Shown: positions 47,601 through 60,216 of the stretch, in pieces
How positions within the stretch are numbered: the stretch's first letter is position 1
Layout: the number at the start of each line of letters is the position of its first letter
NCBI GenBank assembly: GCA_007922305.1
Contig: ML677335.1
Coordinates: 37,454,642 to 37,518,641, forward strand
Source of the DNA: Dermatemys mawii
Taxonomy: Eukaryota > Chordata > Testudines > Dermatemydidae
Direction: 5' to 3'
DNA: 64,000 bases
Position numbers and translations under genes: made by a program
The notes under the pieces: model-generated
Told to the model about the DNA's origin: nothing
Databases searched by the model: none
Seen by the model: the letters and a program-made list of their open reading frames with translations, nothing else

Positions 47601-48229
47601 AGAGACCTACTGGTTCCACAGAGAGCAACTCATCTACTTAGCAATACAGTTTGAAGGAAACACGTCACTCCATATCCCTGTTATCAGGTTAGTAAAAAAG
47701 GAATACCCATTTACCTCAGAGGGACACCTTGAGACTTTCATGCCTGTAAAGTGCTTTGATATCCCTGAGTGAAGAGCTTTACAGTGCATCAGTGAACATT
47801 TGTAGACCCTTTTCTAATTCCTTCACCACTAGTTACAATTCCATTTTGTAGCATGCAGGGGGAGTGGTCAAAGTGGAACGCTGTGGCACAGCTGCTGTCT
47901 AGTGGAGCTCCGGTGCAGATGCCACTGTGAGTAGGAATCCCAATACAAAGCTGGCAGCTGCTGGCAACTGAAACTAATTCCAGCTGTGAAGACTAGCAAA
48001 TCTACCTGCTGACAAGGTTGATTCACATCTGGTGAGGTGGTGCTAGAACAATGCAGTCAGCCCACACAAAGCACGTGTAGGGCCACTGCTTTCCCCCCTA
48101 GGAGTGGGAGCCCTTGTTGAACAAAATGGTCATAAGACTCCCATTCTAGTGAGAATTGCAGACTGACCAGAATGCTGGTAGGATTCCAGCAGCCTGACTG
48201 GCTAACGACGGTGAGGGTAACCCAGTTGT
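47601..48229. other. Unassigned stretch with weak SINE-tail match
   Basis: 'ctgtaaagtgctttgatatcc' near 47744 resembles a MIR-like 3' part; the rest is unrecognised. Confidence 0.4.
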
Positions 48230-48430
48230 TTCTGGCAATGGCCTGGGAGCCAGGAGTGAGTGAGTTCCAATACCAGCTTTGACAGTCACTCTCCCTGTGG
48301 GCATGGGGAAGTCCCTCTCTCTCTGCTTCAGCTCCACTATTGGCAAAATGGCAATACTCCTCCTCCTTTCTATACCCTTATAGGGCCAACATGAAGATTA
48401 GATCAGATCTTTGTACAGCATTTTGAAAAC
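48230..48430 (+). repeat. MIR-like SINE
   Basis: The order 'cctgggagccaggagtgag', 'gggcatggggaagtccctc', 'ggcaaaatggcaatactcc' and 'tttgtacagcattttg' follows the MIR-type layout, with strong divergence. Confidence 0.75.
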
Positions 48431-49249
48431 GAATAGCAGCATATACATTGAAAAGCCCCAGTCTCTAGCTTAAAGAAGCAAATAAAAGCTGTTTGATACC
48501 AACCTTGTACAGAGGTTACATTGCTCCCTCTGAATTGTGGGCTTGGCCAGGCCCCAGAGTAATCCATCCTCAGTGGCTGCTCTGAATAATGGCAGTCTTT
48601 GACCCAGCCAGCCACCCCTATTTCTGCACTATCCCCACCATATTACAGAGGGGGAACCCTTTGATCTGAAGTGCTATTCCCCAGGTGACCATTCATTCCC
48701 CATTTATGCTCCCAGAGCAATATACCGGGGCCAGAAAGGAGAGAGAACTGAGCCCATTCCACATACACCTACCTACTGGGAATGCATAATCTATTAAAAT
48801 CCAAAATCATATGAGAACTTGCCCCTCATACCCCTCCATTTTCCAGTTCAAAACAGCAGGAGTGACATTAGCAGCAGGCATCCCCAGAAGGAAGTGAGAA
48901 CTGATAAGTTTTAACGCACTAGGGGGGCCATCCAGTTCATCTGTCATTCAACTCCAGGAAGTGATCTGCAGTGAGGGACTATTGCCTAAATAATGGATGC
49001 ATTTATCTCCTCGCACACAGAGTTTACACAGCAGAGTGCCTTTAGCTCAAATTCTGTTTAGGGAAGAAACAAAGCACAGCTGACCAGAGGATGGAACAGA
49101 CGGTGGAAGGTAAATGACAAGGGAGGTATGAGAACGTCACCTTGGCTGGCGCTCAATAAATAAAACCATTTGCTCAACCCTTTTGAAAGATAACAGCAAT
49201 GATCACGCCTTCCATAACGAGAGAAAACAGTTCCCCCTCTCCCTGCCAG
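48431..49249. other. Unassigned stretch ending in a strong splice-acceptor-like tract
   Basis: The last 20 bases (49231-49249) read ttccccctctccctgccag, a good pyrimidine tract plus AG. Nothing else recognised. Confidence 0.4.
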
Positions 49250-49355
49250 GCATCAAACTTGGAAGAAAAAAATAATGTAACTTGGTAAAAGCAAAGCATT
49301 TGAGAGGAAACTAGCACCTCCCATCTAAAGCAGCCAGAATTCTTCCAGTCCAGAA

Positions 49356-49441
49356 ATGGCCCGGCTGCCAAACGTGCAGATGGAGGTGTCCACCAATCAC
49401 ACCAGTGACAGTGCTTACTGCTCTGGCTCTACAGAGGGGAG
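49356..49441 (+). CDS. Candidate first coding exon of an unknown gene (partial)
   Basis: An ATG at 49356 lies in a fair initiation context (G at -3, G at +4) and opens 28 codons beginning MARLPNVQMEV, with hydrophilic Ser/Thr-rich sequence after it. An in-frame stop at 49326 fits a 5' untranslated lead. The exon would run from 49250, just after a pyrimidine-rich acceptor (49231-49249), to 49441, where AG|GTGTGT gives a donor, leaving phase 2. Third codon positions look coding-like. Without splicing the frame stops at 49467. I do not recognise the protein and found no following exon, so chance remains possible. A conserved non-coding element is the main alternative. Confidence 0.3.
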
Positions 49442-50214
49442 GTGTGTAGGAAGAGTTGCTTTATATTGACAGACCTGGCAACAAGAACTCAAAGCGCTTG
49501 GAAAATCAGAACCTCTCTCTTGGTCCTTGCTGGGGTCCATAGTAGATTTGTTCTCCACTTTGAATGCCAAAGCTCCAGCACTATTCTCTTCCCCACCCCC
49601 ACCCCCGCAACCTACTGCAGTTCCGGACATAGTCCTTTTTCACCTCATATTACCCACCTTCTCCTTAGCCAGCAGGGTATAGGAGTTGGGATACACATGA
49701 GATGTACAAGGCTGCTCACTGAAATCACAACTCTTGCAGCCAATGGGCCCAATCATAGCTTCATAAGAGGGAGAGATTTGTTTGACCAGTCATGTGCTAA
49801 GGTGAAGTTCCTTAATTTTTTAAAAAATTTTGAACAAATCCCAAAAATGTTTGGAAAATTTTCATATTTATTTTTTTAAAAAACCATGTAGTTTGTGGAA
49901 ACTTTTCATGGGAAAAATAATATTTCCCTGACCAGCTCTAGCACTAAGCCCCATCCCTATGTACCACTGTTACTCAACTTAACATTTTACCTCAGCAAGT
50001 GAATGCCATAAGAGTACACGACACTTTAATGGAATTTACATAAAATACCCATTTTGCAAAAGTTGAGAGTTTGGCCATAGTCAGTTCAAATATTTATTCC
50101 ATTAAAACGTTCTCCATTAATCCTCCCCATCCCCACCTTGTAGTTACATATAGTGTTTAATAAATCGTTCCTGTGTAACAATGATAGTCATTTTACAGGA
50201 AACTGATGGAGACT
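49442..50214. other. Unassigned stretch with AT-rich repeat-like end
   Basis: The part 49800-49940, ending 'tgaccagctctag', is AT-rich and resembles a known-looking dispersed element end. A 145-codon open frame (49442-49879) runs into it and has no domain. Confidence 0.4.
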
Positions 50215-50640
50215 AATTAAGAAGAGAGTAGTACAACACTTGGAGGAAACCATAAACTATTGGGTCATAGCAGCGTGGCTTCTTTGAGGGAAAGCTGTGC
50301 CCCTCTATACTGCTAGAACACACACCAAAAAAATAGAAGAGTTGACGATAGCAAGCCACTGGACATAATTTATGTGGATTTTCAAAAGGCTTTTGAGGAG
50401 TTTCCTCATAAAAGATTATTAAGGAAAATAAATAACCATGGGGTTAGGTGCATCATCCTGTCATGGTTTAAAACCTGATTAAAGCGATAAGAAACCAAGA
50501 GGTATGGTGAATGGCTGCTCCACAGAGTGAAGAGAAATAAACAGTGGGATAGTTCAGACACTACATTTATTTCATCTATTTATTAAGGATTTGGAAGGGG
50601 AAAGAGGGCAGTGCACTCATGAAATGCAGAGTTCTTGGAG
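50215..50640 (+). pseudogene. CR1 ORF2 reverse-transcriptase fragment
   Basis: The plus strand gives YVDFQKAFEEFPHKRLL near 50371-50420, the CR1 reverse-transcriptase block, then KDLEGE near 50586-50603 (compare NDLE before the catalytic box). The FADD box itself is not present. It is a short, damaged fragment. Confidence 0.75.
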
Positions 50641-53534
50641 AAAAGACTTCAGAGTAAAGCTGAGCAAATTATTCTAATGCTACCAAATAATTTTGCCTAT
50701 TTCAGTTTTGCTTCTAGTTGTCTAAACAGAATAGGATTTTCTCAAATATATTCGTTGCTCAAATTATTTGCCAAGTAATTTCCACAAATGTAAGTCATGT
50801 GGGAGAAGTATGCTAAAGTTACTGGTTACTCATAGTTTACAGCTGTTTCACTGGCAATGCAAACCATTTGGTGTTTCTCTAGATACATGAAGGAAGAGGG
50901 AGATTCATGTGAATGTTGCAGAATATTAAAGCAAAATTCAGTCTGGTTTTTCCCCTTCAAAAAGAGTCTCAGCAAAAACCTAATTAAAATAGTAACGCTT
51001 ACTCAGCTGATGAACAGAAAGATACCATGTGACCTACACTGCCAGTCAAAACAGTCATACCCTGCTGCGCACTGCAGGATCACTTGCTGGGTCAGAATCT
51101 ACATCAGCTATGACTTTCTCAAAGCAGGATGCTGAGTAGAACAAAGGGTTCATTATACATTCGGTAAAAGTATTCATCAAGAATGTAGATTGTGTTTCCA
51201 TAAAGAAGAGCTGATGTGAAAATGAAACAAACCCAACACTTTAGCAACATACACCAGATCAATGAAGACTGATCAGTTGGTTCTGACATATTTGGCAATT
51301 GCATATTCACTGGGATAAACTCCTCTGAGCTTGCAGGACTGGATTAATAGTTCAAATTCCGCCTATATTCAGTGGCAAAGTGCAACCCTAAATCACGTTC
51401 AGCTGGCTATTTGGTTCCTCTTGTGAGATAAGTGGTGGTCTCAAGCCATTTCCCAGTGCCCCATCTCTTTAGACTTCCAATAAGAGCACCATATGTAACG
51501 TAGACAAGGACTGGAGACACCTGAAAACTGAAGTGCCTACCTACCGCTGGCCCTCACAGAACAGAGGTGATGTTTACCAGCAACAGATACCTATTCTGTG
51601 GACAGAGGAAGTTTGGTTCTGGGACCATAAATCTGGTATTTCTTGTGATTCAAAATCACACATTTAAGTCCCTGCTACAAATAGGAGTTGAAGCTGTTAA
51701 TTTTGCTCTGATATAGACTAATAAAACTTAGTAACTCATAATACTTTTCATCTGAGGATTTCAAAAAGTCAGCACTGTTATCAAAAGAGCTCTTAGACAT
51801 AAAAATGTGGAAACACTTGTACCAAATCTTTTCAACAAACAAGCATAAAGATTTGTAAAGACAAATAAAATAGCCCTTGCAGAGTATTGGGGGAGGAGGA
51901 ACTAAAGAAAAAAAGTTGTACCATTATTATTGGACTGTCCTAAATTCATAACATTGCACAAATAGACAACATTTAGAGCTGCTAGTTTGTGAGCTGACCA
52001 AACCAGCCAGTATGCTAGGGGCACCAAGAGCAGGGACAATTAAAAATCCTTGCTCCACAAACTAATCAATAGTACATGATGGTTGAAACCTGCGAATGCA
52101 GGGAAGTATTGTCAAGTAGGCCATGGACTCTCATACATCATACTCAAACCCATACTAGCATATTTGGGAGAGCAAGTGCAGTGTTTTCAGCAGCCGAAGG
52201 TCTGAGCTGTGGTTTGCATAGCAGACAGTGTCCTCAATTCCTGGAGATGGAAGTCTCCAGGTAGATACAGGAGGCTAGGAATGATTAGTGGCAAACCTAA
52301 AAGCCATCCTCTTTTTAGGAGAAAGGAAAAAGGTTTATTAACTCTGGGAATACATCACAGCCAACTTATGGGGGAAATGGAGGCTGGAGGTATTCCAGGT
52401 GGAGATACAGCAAAACAGTTTGCAAACAAAACTCACCTTAGGCAAAAAAAATTTCAAATCTAAACAATATCCCACAAAAATGTAACAATACCTACTTGAA
52501 GTCTAGCCTATACCTACAATGCAGAATGTGGTCAAATAGGGCAGTAACACTAGAGGTTTTCATTGAAAAAGTGTTTGAAGTTGCAAACTCTTAGTAAATT
52601 ATTAGTTTATGTTTAGACCATCAAGGCCTGGACAGACACTTAAATACCATGAGCACACATACACGGCCAAACAAACCCAATTTATCCTAAACATCCAGAA
52701 CCACTGTTTCAAGATATGGTTTTCATTACTTTCACTTGTTGATTTTGAAAACCCTTCAGCTTTAGATTAGATTTTTAATTAAAACCAGTATAAGAGAATT
52801 TTGCATCCTCGGGAATGTCAGGAAATGCATTATTGGTGTTTACCACAAATATTCCAGATATAAACAGTCTGAATTTTCTAACATATCTTCCCTCCACCCC
52901 ACCCCCGCTGATCAGCTGCCAAATGACAGCAAGGTTCTAGCTTTAAAGTCCCTGCTTTGCAAAGTTGCTATTTCTCACTCTGAGTGCTACTTTTCAATGA
53001 AGTCCAAGCAGTGTGAAAAGGAAGGAAGAATTTGTATGGAGGCTGTTACAGTTCCCCAGTAGTGTCTGTCACTCAAATGCAGCCAGGCTTAATCCCAGCT
53101 CTGATAAACAGTGAAAACCATTCCTCTGGAGTCCATGATGAGAGGCAGGGCAAGGGGGGGCGGTGAAAGAAACTACACAGACTATGATGTGTGCCAGGAT
53201 CTCTAATCAGACCAAGTCAGCTAACTAAAAAAAAGAAGCAGGGTGGAGGGTAGTAGAAACTGGCTCCAAACTAAAATATCATCATGGAATACAGAGTGGA
53301 TTTTTTAAAGTAAATGTTTGCATTTTAGACTGCCCTCTAAAGAAGAGGAAAAGCCAAAAGGGCAAATATATTTTCAGAAGTGGGTTAATCCCCAAGGATC
53401 CTTTATTGAAAATTGTTCTTACATTTGACCAAAGAGCTCTTTCACCCTCAGTGCAAAGCAATGTTAGTCTATAGAAGGTATTTCTAGAGCATCCATCATC
53501 CCACTAGAACATACATCAAATTATTGCTGTGGTT
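50641..53534. other. Unassigned non-coding stretch
   Basis: No gene or clear repeat. The part 52890-53230 has low repeat content and might be a conserved non-coding element, which cannot be judged from one sequence. Confidence 0.35.
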
Positions 53535-53650
53535 TTAGTGGTTGGGAGCGAGAGAGTGGAAATCTGCATTTCTGGGTTCCACTGCAGACTCCATCATTGA
53601 TTCCCTCAGACCTGGGGCACAACGTTTTGTTACTCTGAGCATAAGCACCA
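53535..53650 (+). repeat. MIR-like SINE head region
   Basis: 'ttagtggttgggagcgag' (A-box-like), 'ttctgggttccactgcag' (B-box-like) and 'gggcacaacgttttgttac' follow the MIR order. Confidence 0.55.
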
Positions 53651-54590
53651 GGAAAAATGGTTTCATACTATCTACCAAATGCACACTCTTTGGCTTAATT
53701 AATACAAAAGGGCTTTACAGATATTTCTATGGCACCTTTCTCCCGAGGATCTTAAAAGAAAAAAAAACATGTTATTTCCCTCCCCACACTTACACAAAAT
53801 AGAACTTTAGTCAGATTCAAATACAGGCAATCAAGCAAAGAACAAATTTCTCCTCTTTGACCTGCTGACCTCCTTTCTCTGCTTTGCCAATTTCTATTAT
53901 GTGTCCTACACACGGAACTCCCATTAAATGTTGATGTGGAATCAAGTCCAGAGTTTCCATTAAACATTCCCACATAGGATAAAGAAATCTGGATAGAAGA
54001 ATTCTGACCTTAAATTGAAGGGAAATATAAAGTTGAACACACCTCCAAGAACACACGATTCTTATTTATGCTGAGCACGATTCTCAGTGCTATTATAGGG
54101 GGAAGGGCTAGGTATGGATTGGCTGCTGAAACGATTTCCAAAAACAAGTAATGAATAAATAACTGTAACACCGCTTATCTGCTTATATATGCTCTGAGAT
54201 TACTGCACCATGGGTAAAATCCTTATTGCACTGACCTGGACTTCAAGTAGGACAGGAATTAGACCTATGAGAACACGACTGTATGCTGGGAAATACATAA
54301 AATTTGTAGTTAAAGTCAATTTTTTCCCTTATCTTGTACTATGTTTCAGAGAAAAGGCAACTGACTTGTGCAAAGTTTAGGAAAACTATTTTTTCAATTT
54401 TGCATATTTATCTTTATTTCTCTGAACTTCACAGTCTGTTTTGTGGGGGGGGGTGGGGCAGGAATAGAGGGGAAATAGTCTTGCAATAATTTATAAGAAA
54501 GCTTCAAAATTCTTTGGGAAATACGCACATATACTTTTCAAAATTACACCAGTAAAAAGTAAATATCCTTGCACACCACACATTTTCATA
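53651..54590. other. Unassigned non-coding stretch
   Basis: A run of nine G residues lies at 54445-54453. Near 53727 'ctatggcacctttctcccg' resembles an inverted MIR-like tail. Confidence 0.35.
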
Positions 54591-54685
54591 AAACTGGCAA
54601 TGCTCAAAGCAACTACTAAATGACTTGTCCCAAGTCTCAATGGTAGAGTCCGCAACAGAACCCAGATTTGCAAGTTTCAGTCAAG
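54591..54685 (-). repeat. Weak inverted MIR-like fragment
   Basis: 'aatgacttgtcccaagtctc' followed by 'aacagaacccagatttgc' matches the reverse of the tRNA-like part of MIR SINEs. Confidence 0.35.
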
Positions 54686-57189
54686 AAGATGAGAGTTTAA
54701 AAAGAAAAAAAAAGAGCCTTAAATTCCTCAGGCTGTTCCTGAAGTTCTGAGAAGATAAAGACTTTTTGGAAGAGGAACTGAATGATTTAGGGATATTGCT
54801 ACTTCTCTCTTTCCATATTGCTGGTTTACTTGGCCCAGATCAGCAATGAATGAAAAATCAGGACTTGAAGGCTGTTTGATGGCCTCTGTCATTTGAATGG
54901 TGATGGTAATCCAATTCCAAGCAAACGTGTGTCCACTTTACAAGTAATGCAACTCACCACAGCTGTCACTTTTTGGAAGCCTCAGTATAGAAGAAATTAA
55001 CTGGCATTTATGGACAATCGTTGGGGGTGAGAGAATGGCAAGGCGGCCAAAAGTATAGTGAGGGGGGCCAAAAATATATCTAGTATCTCAAGGAGGACAC
55101 AAAAAAGTGTGAACATTTTACTTGGCTGCTCTTCCCCTTCCTAGGAGATAGGCAAGGAGTAGGCAAAGCCTTGGATTCACCCTCCACAGCCAGCACAGAA
55201 GGGAAAATAATTGGTTCAGTTTACTTCCATATGAGAATGGGAAGCACAGAGTCACAACATGTTTCATGTTCTGCTTCAGGGTTGGCACAGCTATGCACTG
55301 CCCTATACTTGGTAGGATTGTTAGTTCACAATTCAGCTCTGAAAAAAGGTAAGTATTCAAACAAGGCATAGGACAAGAGAAGGGACATGAGGATTATAGA
55401 TGACACCAAGGGAGGAGGGACTGCTTTGAAGAAGCAGGTCAGAAGGAGGAGTGAGACCTCCCTCCATCTCTAGGAATCATTGGCAGTCATACAAAGGAGG
55501 AAAAAGGAACCAGGTCAAGATATAAAATCTTCTTGTTTTACATGAAGTCATAAGTTGAAGAGTTTCTCAAGATTTAAAAGGCCTGTGTCGGTACCCTGAT
55601 TAAACACGCACGACAGATTATAATGAGTATGAGCTGTATCTAGAAGCTGTGGCTAATTCAGTGGAATTTAATCAGCCATCCCAGATTTGGTGTCATTGTA
55701 GTCAAAAAAGCATATTATTCAGTTTAAAAGATGACTGCAGGCTCCATGAACAATGGTTAAAGGCAGCCCAGAAAACAATCCAGAAATCAGACCTTTACAG
55801 CAGTATTCAATGAAATTATTTATCTTTTTGTTTTCAAGAGCCATTTTACAATCATAGAATTATGATGGTGGAACGAACATATGAATCTTTAAAGTGCAGT
55901 TACGCTCCAAGATGCGACTCTGCTAAAACAGCACTAAAATGTTCCTCATTTGTGTCTCAAAGATTTCTGGCTTCAGCTCGCTCATATCCCAAGTAAAACA
56001 ATTTATTTTTAAACCTGGTGTCCAAGGGGCTGAACCTGGGACTTGAAAGTCATGCTGGACTCTTTACTCATCATATATCATTATCTTCATCAGAAATAAA
56101 TTTCTCTGTAGACTAAGTTAGTAATACCTGGGCAATACTACTGTCTTCAGATTATGCTCCCAATGACAACAGTGCACCCCAATCTGGGTTTGCACAGGAG
56201 TAACTAGAGCTCAGTGAACAATTCTGCTGATGCACAAAAAAGAATACAGTCCAGCAAGATCTTTCCAAGCTGCATTGGGTCTCCATAGCTCATCTCAAAA
56301 CAATATGATGCAATAGGAAAGAAGGTTCAGTAAGTCTGCATCATTTCCATTCAAGTCGTTGTGGAACCTGAGAGAATTAGACTGAAAAATGAGGGTCTGG
56401 CTATAGTAGTGCCTCAATTTCTCCTCCTCCTCTCTCCCCCACCCCAACACATTTTTTAAAACCTTTTTTTTAATTTTAGGTGAAACTTCCTGTTTCTGAG
56501 AAACTGAAAAAGGCTTTGGTTTAAAAATGCTTTTTTAGTGGAAACCTGAACATTTTCAAAGAGAAGTTTTCTTGTAAAACATTCTGTTTAGTCTAAGAAC
56601 TTGACAAAAAGAAAAACACAAAACAAAAAACAAACTTCAAAAGCTATGCTAGTAAATATACTACTTGGTATATTACTTGGTAGAGATAATTAAATCTGAG
56701 TCAAATTGAAACTTTTCTATAGCAGCCTGCTATTAAATCGCTACTGCAAGGTAGGAAAACTTTTTTTGGTGCAAATTATAATTTGTGCCATTCGTGAATA
56801 TGGCATGTGACAATGGCTTAGGCATGCAAAACCATATGGACATAATCAGCCTGCCATTTGCGCACACACACACACATCCCCTAAGAAGTTCAGCCCCTGC
56901 TAATGATGTGCTTGTCTATTACACCTGTTGTTTCCCTTTTTAGGGAAGCTTATTGAGAAAGTGATGGCTTTACAGCACCAGTTATGCCTTAGCACCATCA
57001 TTCTAAGTATGTTTCCGTAAGTTCAGGCTCTTTTTTTGGACTTGAGACCATGTTGGTCAGAGTCAAATTATAGATGGCGGTCAGCTGAAAAAGGTGGTAC
57101 ATGTAGCTCTCAGCAGCTTTTAAATGACAATGAAGTCTAAGGGAGGTTGGTAGTGAGCCAGGGAGGTCCTCTCCAGAGAGAAGTCACAT
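54686..57189. other. Unassigned non-coding stretch
   Basis: A (CA)n microsatellite lies at 56864-56877. No gene or clear transposon recognised. Confidence 0.4.
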
Positions 57190-58383
57190 CTAGCAGATAA
57201 GAGTCAATTGGTGGGGACAGAAGTTATCACAGAGGGATGTGAAGTACAGGGTTCCTCAAGGATCAGTCTTATCTTTTCTGTTTTTTCCAGCATATGCACA
57301 TAGAAAAGGCTTCTTGTCATAATCTCTAAAAAGAGTAAATGGTTGTCTCTCAGTGGCCCAGCCCTATGGACCATGCTAGTTGGTGTGCAGCTTTCTAAAT
57401 CCATAATTGGGGAGGACAGTGAATTTTATACATGAGATGTTCATATAGTCAACATTCTGTGGCAGTAATACTGGGGTAGGTATGCACTGGCTGTAGCATG
57501 CATCCATAAATGATCTGGAAAACGGGGGTAAAGGGGGAAAAGTCTGGAGGATACAAAATTACTCAAGACAGTTAAACCCAAAGCAGACTGTGAGTAGTTA
57601 CAAAGTGATCTTACTAAACTGAGTGACTAGGCAAAAAAGTGGCAAATGAAATTCAATGTTCATAAATGCAAAATAATGCATGTTGAAAAACATAATCCCA
57701 ACTATACAAACAAAACGATGGCATCTAAATTAGCTGTAATGACCCACGAAAGAGATCCTGGAGTCATTGTGGATAGTTCTCTGAAAACATCCACTCAACA
57801 TGCTACAGCAGTCAAAAAAGCTAACAATGTTAGGAACCATTAGGATAGGAGTAGAGAAGAAGACAGAAAATATGCTACTATATAAATCTATGGTATGCCC
57901 ACATGTTTAATACTACATGCAGTTCTGGTCACCTGATGTCAAAAAAGAGATATTAGAAATGGAAAAGGTACAAAGAAGGGTGACAAAAATTAAAGGTATG
58001 GAACAGCTTCCACAAGAGGAGAGATTAAAAAGACTGGAACTGTTCAGCTTGGAAGAAGAGGCAACTAAGGTGGGGGATATGATAGAGGTCCATAAAATCA
58101 TGAACGGTGTGGACAAAAAAAAGTGTTATTTACCCTCTCACATAACACGTGAACTAGGGGTCACCCAATAAAATTAATAGGCATCATATTTAAAAACAAA
58201 AACCAAGAAGTACTTTTTCACGCAATGCACGGTTAACCTGTGGAACTCATTGCTAGGAGATGTTGTGAAGGCCAAAAAATGAAACTGGATTAAAAAAATG
58301 AATAAGTTAATGGAGGATCAGTCCATCAATGGCTATTAGCCAAGATGGTCAGGGATGCAACCCCATGCTCCGGTGTCCCTAAA
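57190..58383 (+). mobile_element. CR1 LINE (outer), 5' segment
   Basis: Plus-strand CR1. YRVPQGSVL (57246-57272) is the reverse-transcriptase VPQG block. Later frames at 57646-57843 (EFNVHKCKIMHVEKHNPNY) and 57917-58171 (EERLKRLELFSLEEEATK) cover the C-terminal part of ORF2. Stops and indels separate them. It breaks at ~58383 inside 'ggtgtccctaaa' and continues at 59383-59549 after an inserted younger CR1. Confidence 0.85.
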
Positions 58384-59382
58384 ATTCAGAGGGATCTTGA
58401 TAAATTGGAGAACTGGGCTATAGACAACAAAATGAAATTCAGCAAAGACAAACACAATGTGCTATACTGCTGAGAAAGATCTGGAAGATGTGGTGGATCA
58501 CAACCTCAACATGAGTCAGCAATGCGATGCTGTTGCAAAAAAAGCAAATGCAATTTTAAGCTGCATTAACAGAGGCATAGCCTGCAAGTCATGGAAGGTG
58601 ACAGTACTGCTATACTTGGCGCTGGATATGCCTCAGCTGGAGTTCTGCATCCAATTTTGGTTACCAATATATAGAAAGTATGTAGAGATGACTGACAAAG
58701 ATGATCAAAGGAATGGAATGCAAGCAATATGAGAAAAGACTGAAGGAACTAAGGTATGTTTAGTTTGGAAAAGAAGAGATTAAGAAGGGGTATGATAGCA
58801 CAGTCTTCAAATGCTTGAAAGGCTGCCATAAAAAAAGATGGAAAAAGTTGTTCTCTATTGCCACTGAGAGCAAGACAAGAGGCAATAGGTTCAAACTACA
58901 GGATAGAAGATTCAGATTAAATCTCAGGAAAAACTTCCTAACTGTAAGAACAGTAGGACAATGGAACAGACTGTTTAGGGAGGTTGTGAATATTCTTTCA
59001 TTAGAGGGTTTCAAAAAAAAGCTGGCTAGCCATCTGTCTTGGATGACTTAGATGCAACAAATCCTGCATCTTGGCCAGAGGTTAGACTAGATCAGGGGTC
59101 TTCAAACTTTTTCCCCCGCACCCCTTTTCCATGGAGGGAAAAGTCTGGTGGGCTCCGGGGCGGGTATGTCTGCTGAAATGCCGCCGCAGAAAGCAGAAGC
59201 TTCCAGCAGCGGCGGCATTTCAGCGGTACCAAAATAGCCCGCCCGGGAGTTCGGCGGTCTCCCGGGCAGGATCAGCGGCGGTGCCGGGGTCTCGCTCACC
59301 ACCGGGGGTGCGCACACCCCAGTTTGATGACCACTGGACTTGATGACCCTTGCGGACCCTTCTAACTCTGATACTATGATTT
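58384..59382 (+). mobile_element. CR1 LINE (inner), inserted in another CR1, itself hit by a hAT
   Basis: This copy opens with ORF2 sequence (QRDLDKLENWAIDN) at ~58388-58430. It continues with frames at 58457-58732 and 58815-59051 ending in FRLNLRKNFLTVRTVGQWN and FKKKLASHLSWM. The tail ends 'tctgatactatgattt' at ~59382, the CR1 3' terminus. A hAT interrupts the tail at 59093-59336. It is a different subfamily from the outer copy. Any target duplication would be no more than about 4 bases (taaa). Confidence 0.85.
59093..59336. mobile_element. hAT non-autonomous element (CAGGGGTCTTC family), GC-rich
   Basis: It starts caggggtcttcaaacttt and ends agtttgatgaccactg, with flanks gactagat (59085-59092) and gacttgat (59337-59344) agreeing at 7 of 8 positions. 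Inside, 'ctgaaatgccgccgc' (59173-59187) is inverted at ~59208-59223. It lies inside the tail of the inner CR1. Confidence 0.9.
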
Positions 59383-59549
59383 AAACCTCTGACCGCAAAT
59401 GCTGGGAATGGACGACAGGGGCTGGATCACTCAATAATTGCCCTGTTCTGTTCATTCCCCTGAAGCATCTGGCATTGGCCACAGTCAGAGACTGAATGCT
59501 GGAGTAGATGGACCAATGGTCTGACCCAATTTAGCCAATATGCTCTTAT
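59383..59549 (+). mobile_element. CR1 LINE (outer), 3' tail
   Basis: Continues the copy at 57190-58383 with 'cctctgaccgcaaatgctgg', 'ctgttctgttcattcccctg' and 'ccaatggtctgaccc', ending at 'gctcttat'. Confidence 0.85.
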
Positions 59550-60208
59550 CCACTGACATGCTGAGACATTTCAATAGCCATGTGCTGTGATGCTCTGTGG
59601 CACACCTTGATGTAGGATTATCCCACTTCTCTCACAGCAACAGTAAAATTATTATTAAAAAGGTAAAAAAAAAAAAAGGTTATTTTCTGGTTTGTCAGAA
59701 AGTCCACATTCTTTCCCCTGGTTTCTCAGGCAAATAAGATATCCCGTGACACAGAAACATTTGAAAGTAAATTTTGGAGCAGAAACAGCCCCGCAGACTT
59801 CGTCACCCTGCACTTTTATTTTTTGTTTAACAGATGAACAGTATGAATGATACTTTAGGCTACTCTTCCTTACAGGACCAGGTGGGAGATGGAAATCGTG
59901 GCTAAGTTTAAACTAGAGGCACTAGAGAATTGCTCAGGCCATTACACCAGACGAAGTCACTGGCCTAACAAACTGGGAAGGAGCAGTCATCACTGCGTAT
60001 TGGTACTAGCCTAAACATTATTGCAAACCCTTGTCATGGAACTATTAAAAGTCTGGACTAACAGCAAGTCAAAATAATGGATAAGTTTGCTAGGGGACCA
60101 AGATTTTCAGAAGAAGTGAAGTCAAGCAAAAACATTCTGGTTTTACACCAGGAGACTAAGGTGTATTTTTCCTCACATCAGAGCTACAAATATCACTCTG
60201 GTTCATTT
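59550..60208. other. Unassigned non-coding stretch
   Basis: Contains a poly-A run near 59666-59678. Nothing else recognised. Confidence 0.4.
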
Positions 60209-60216
60209 AGTTATAG

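Noticed and set aside
49442..49879. The 145-codon open frame following the candidate exon
   Set aside because: It has no domain, runs into an AT-rich repeat-like end, and would not be read if the donor at 49441 is used.
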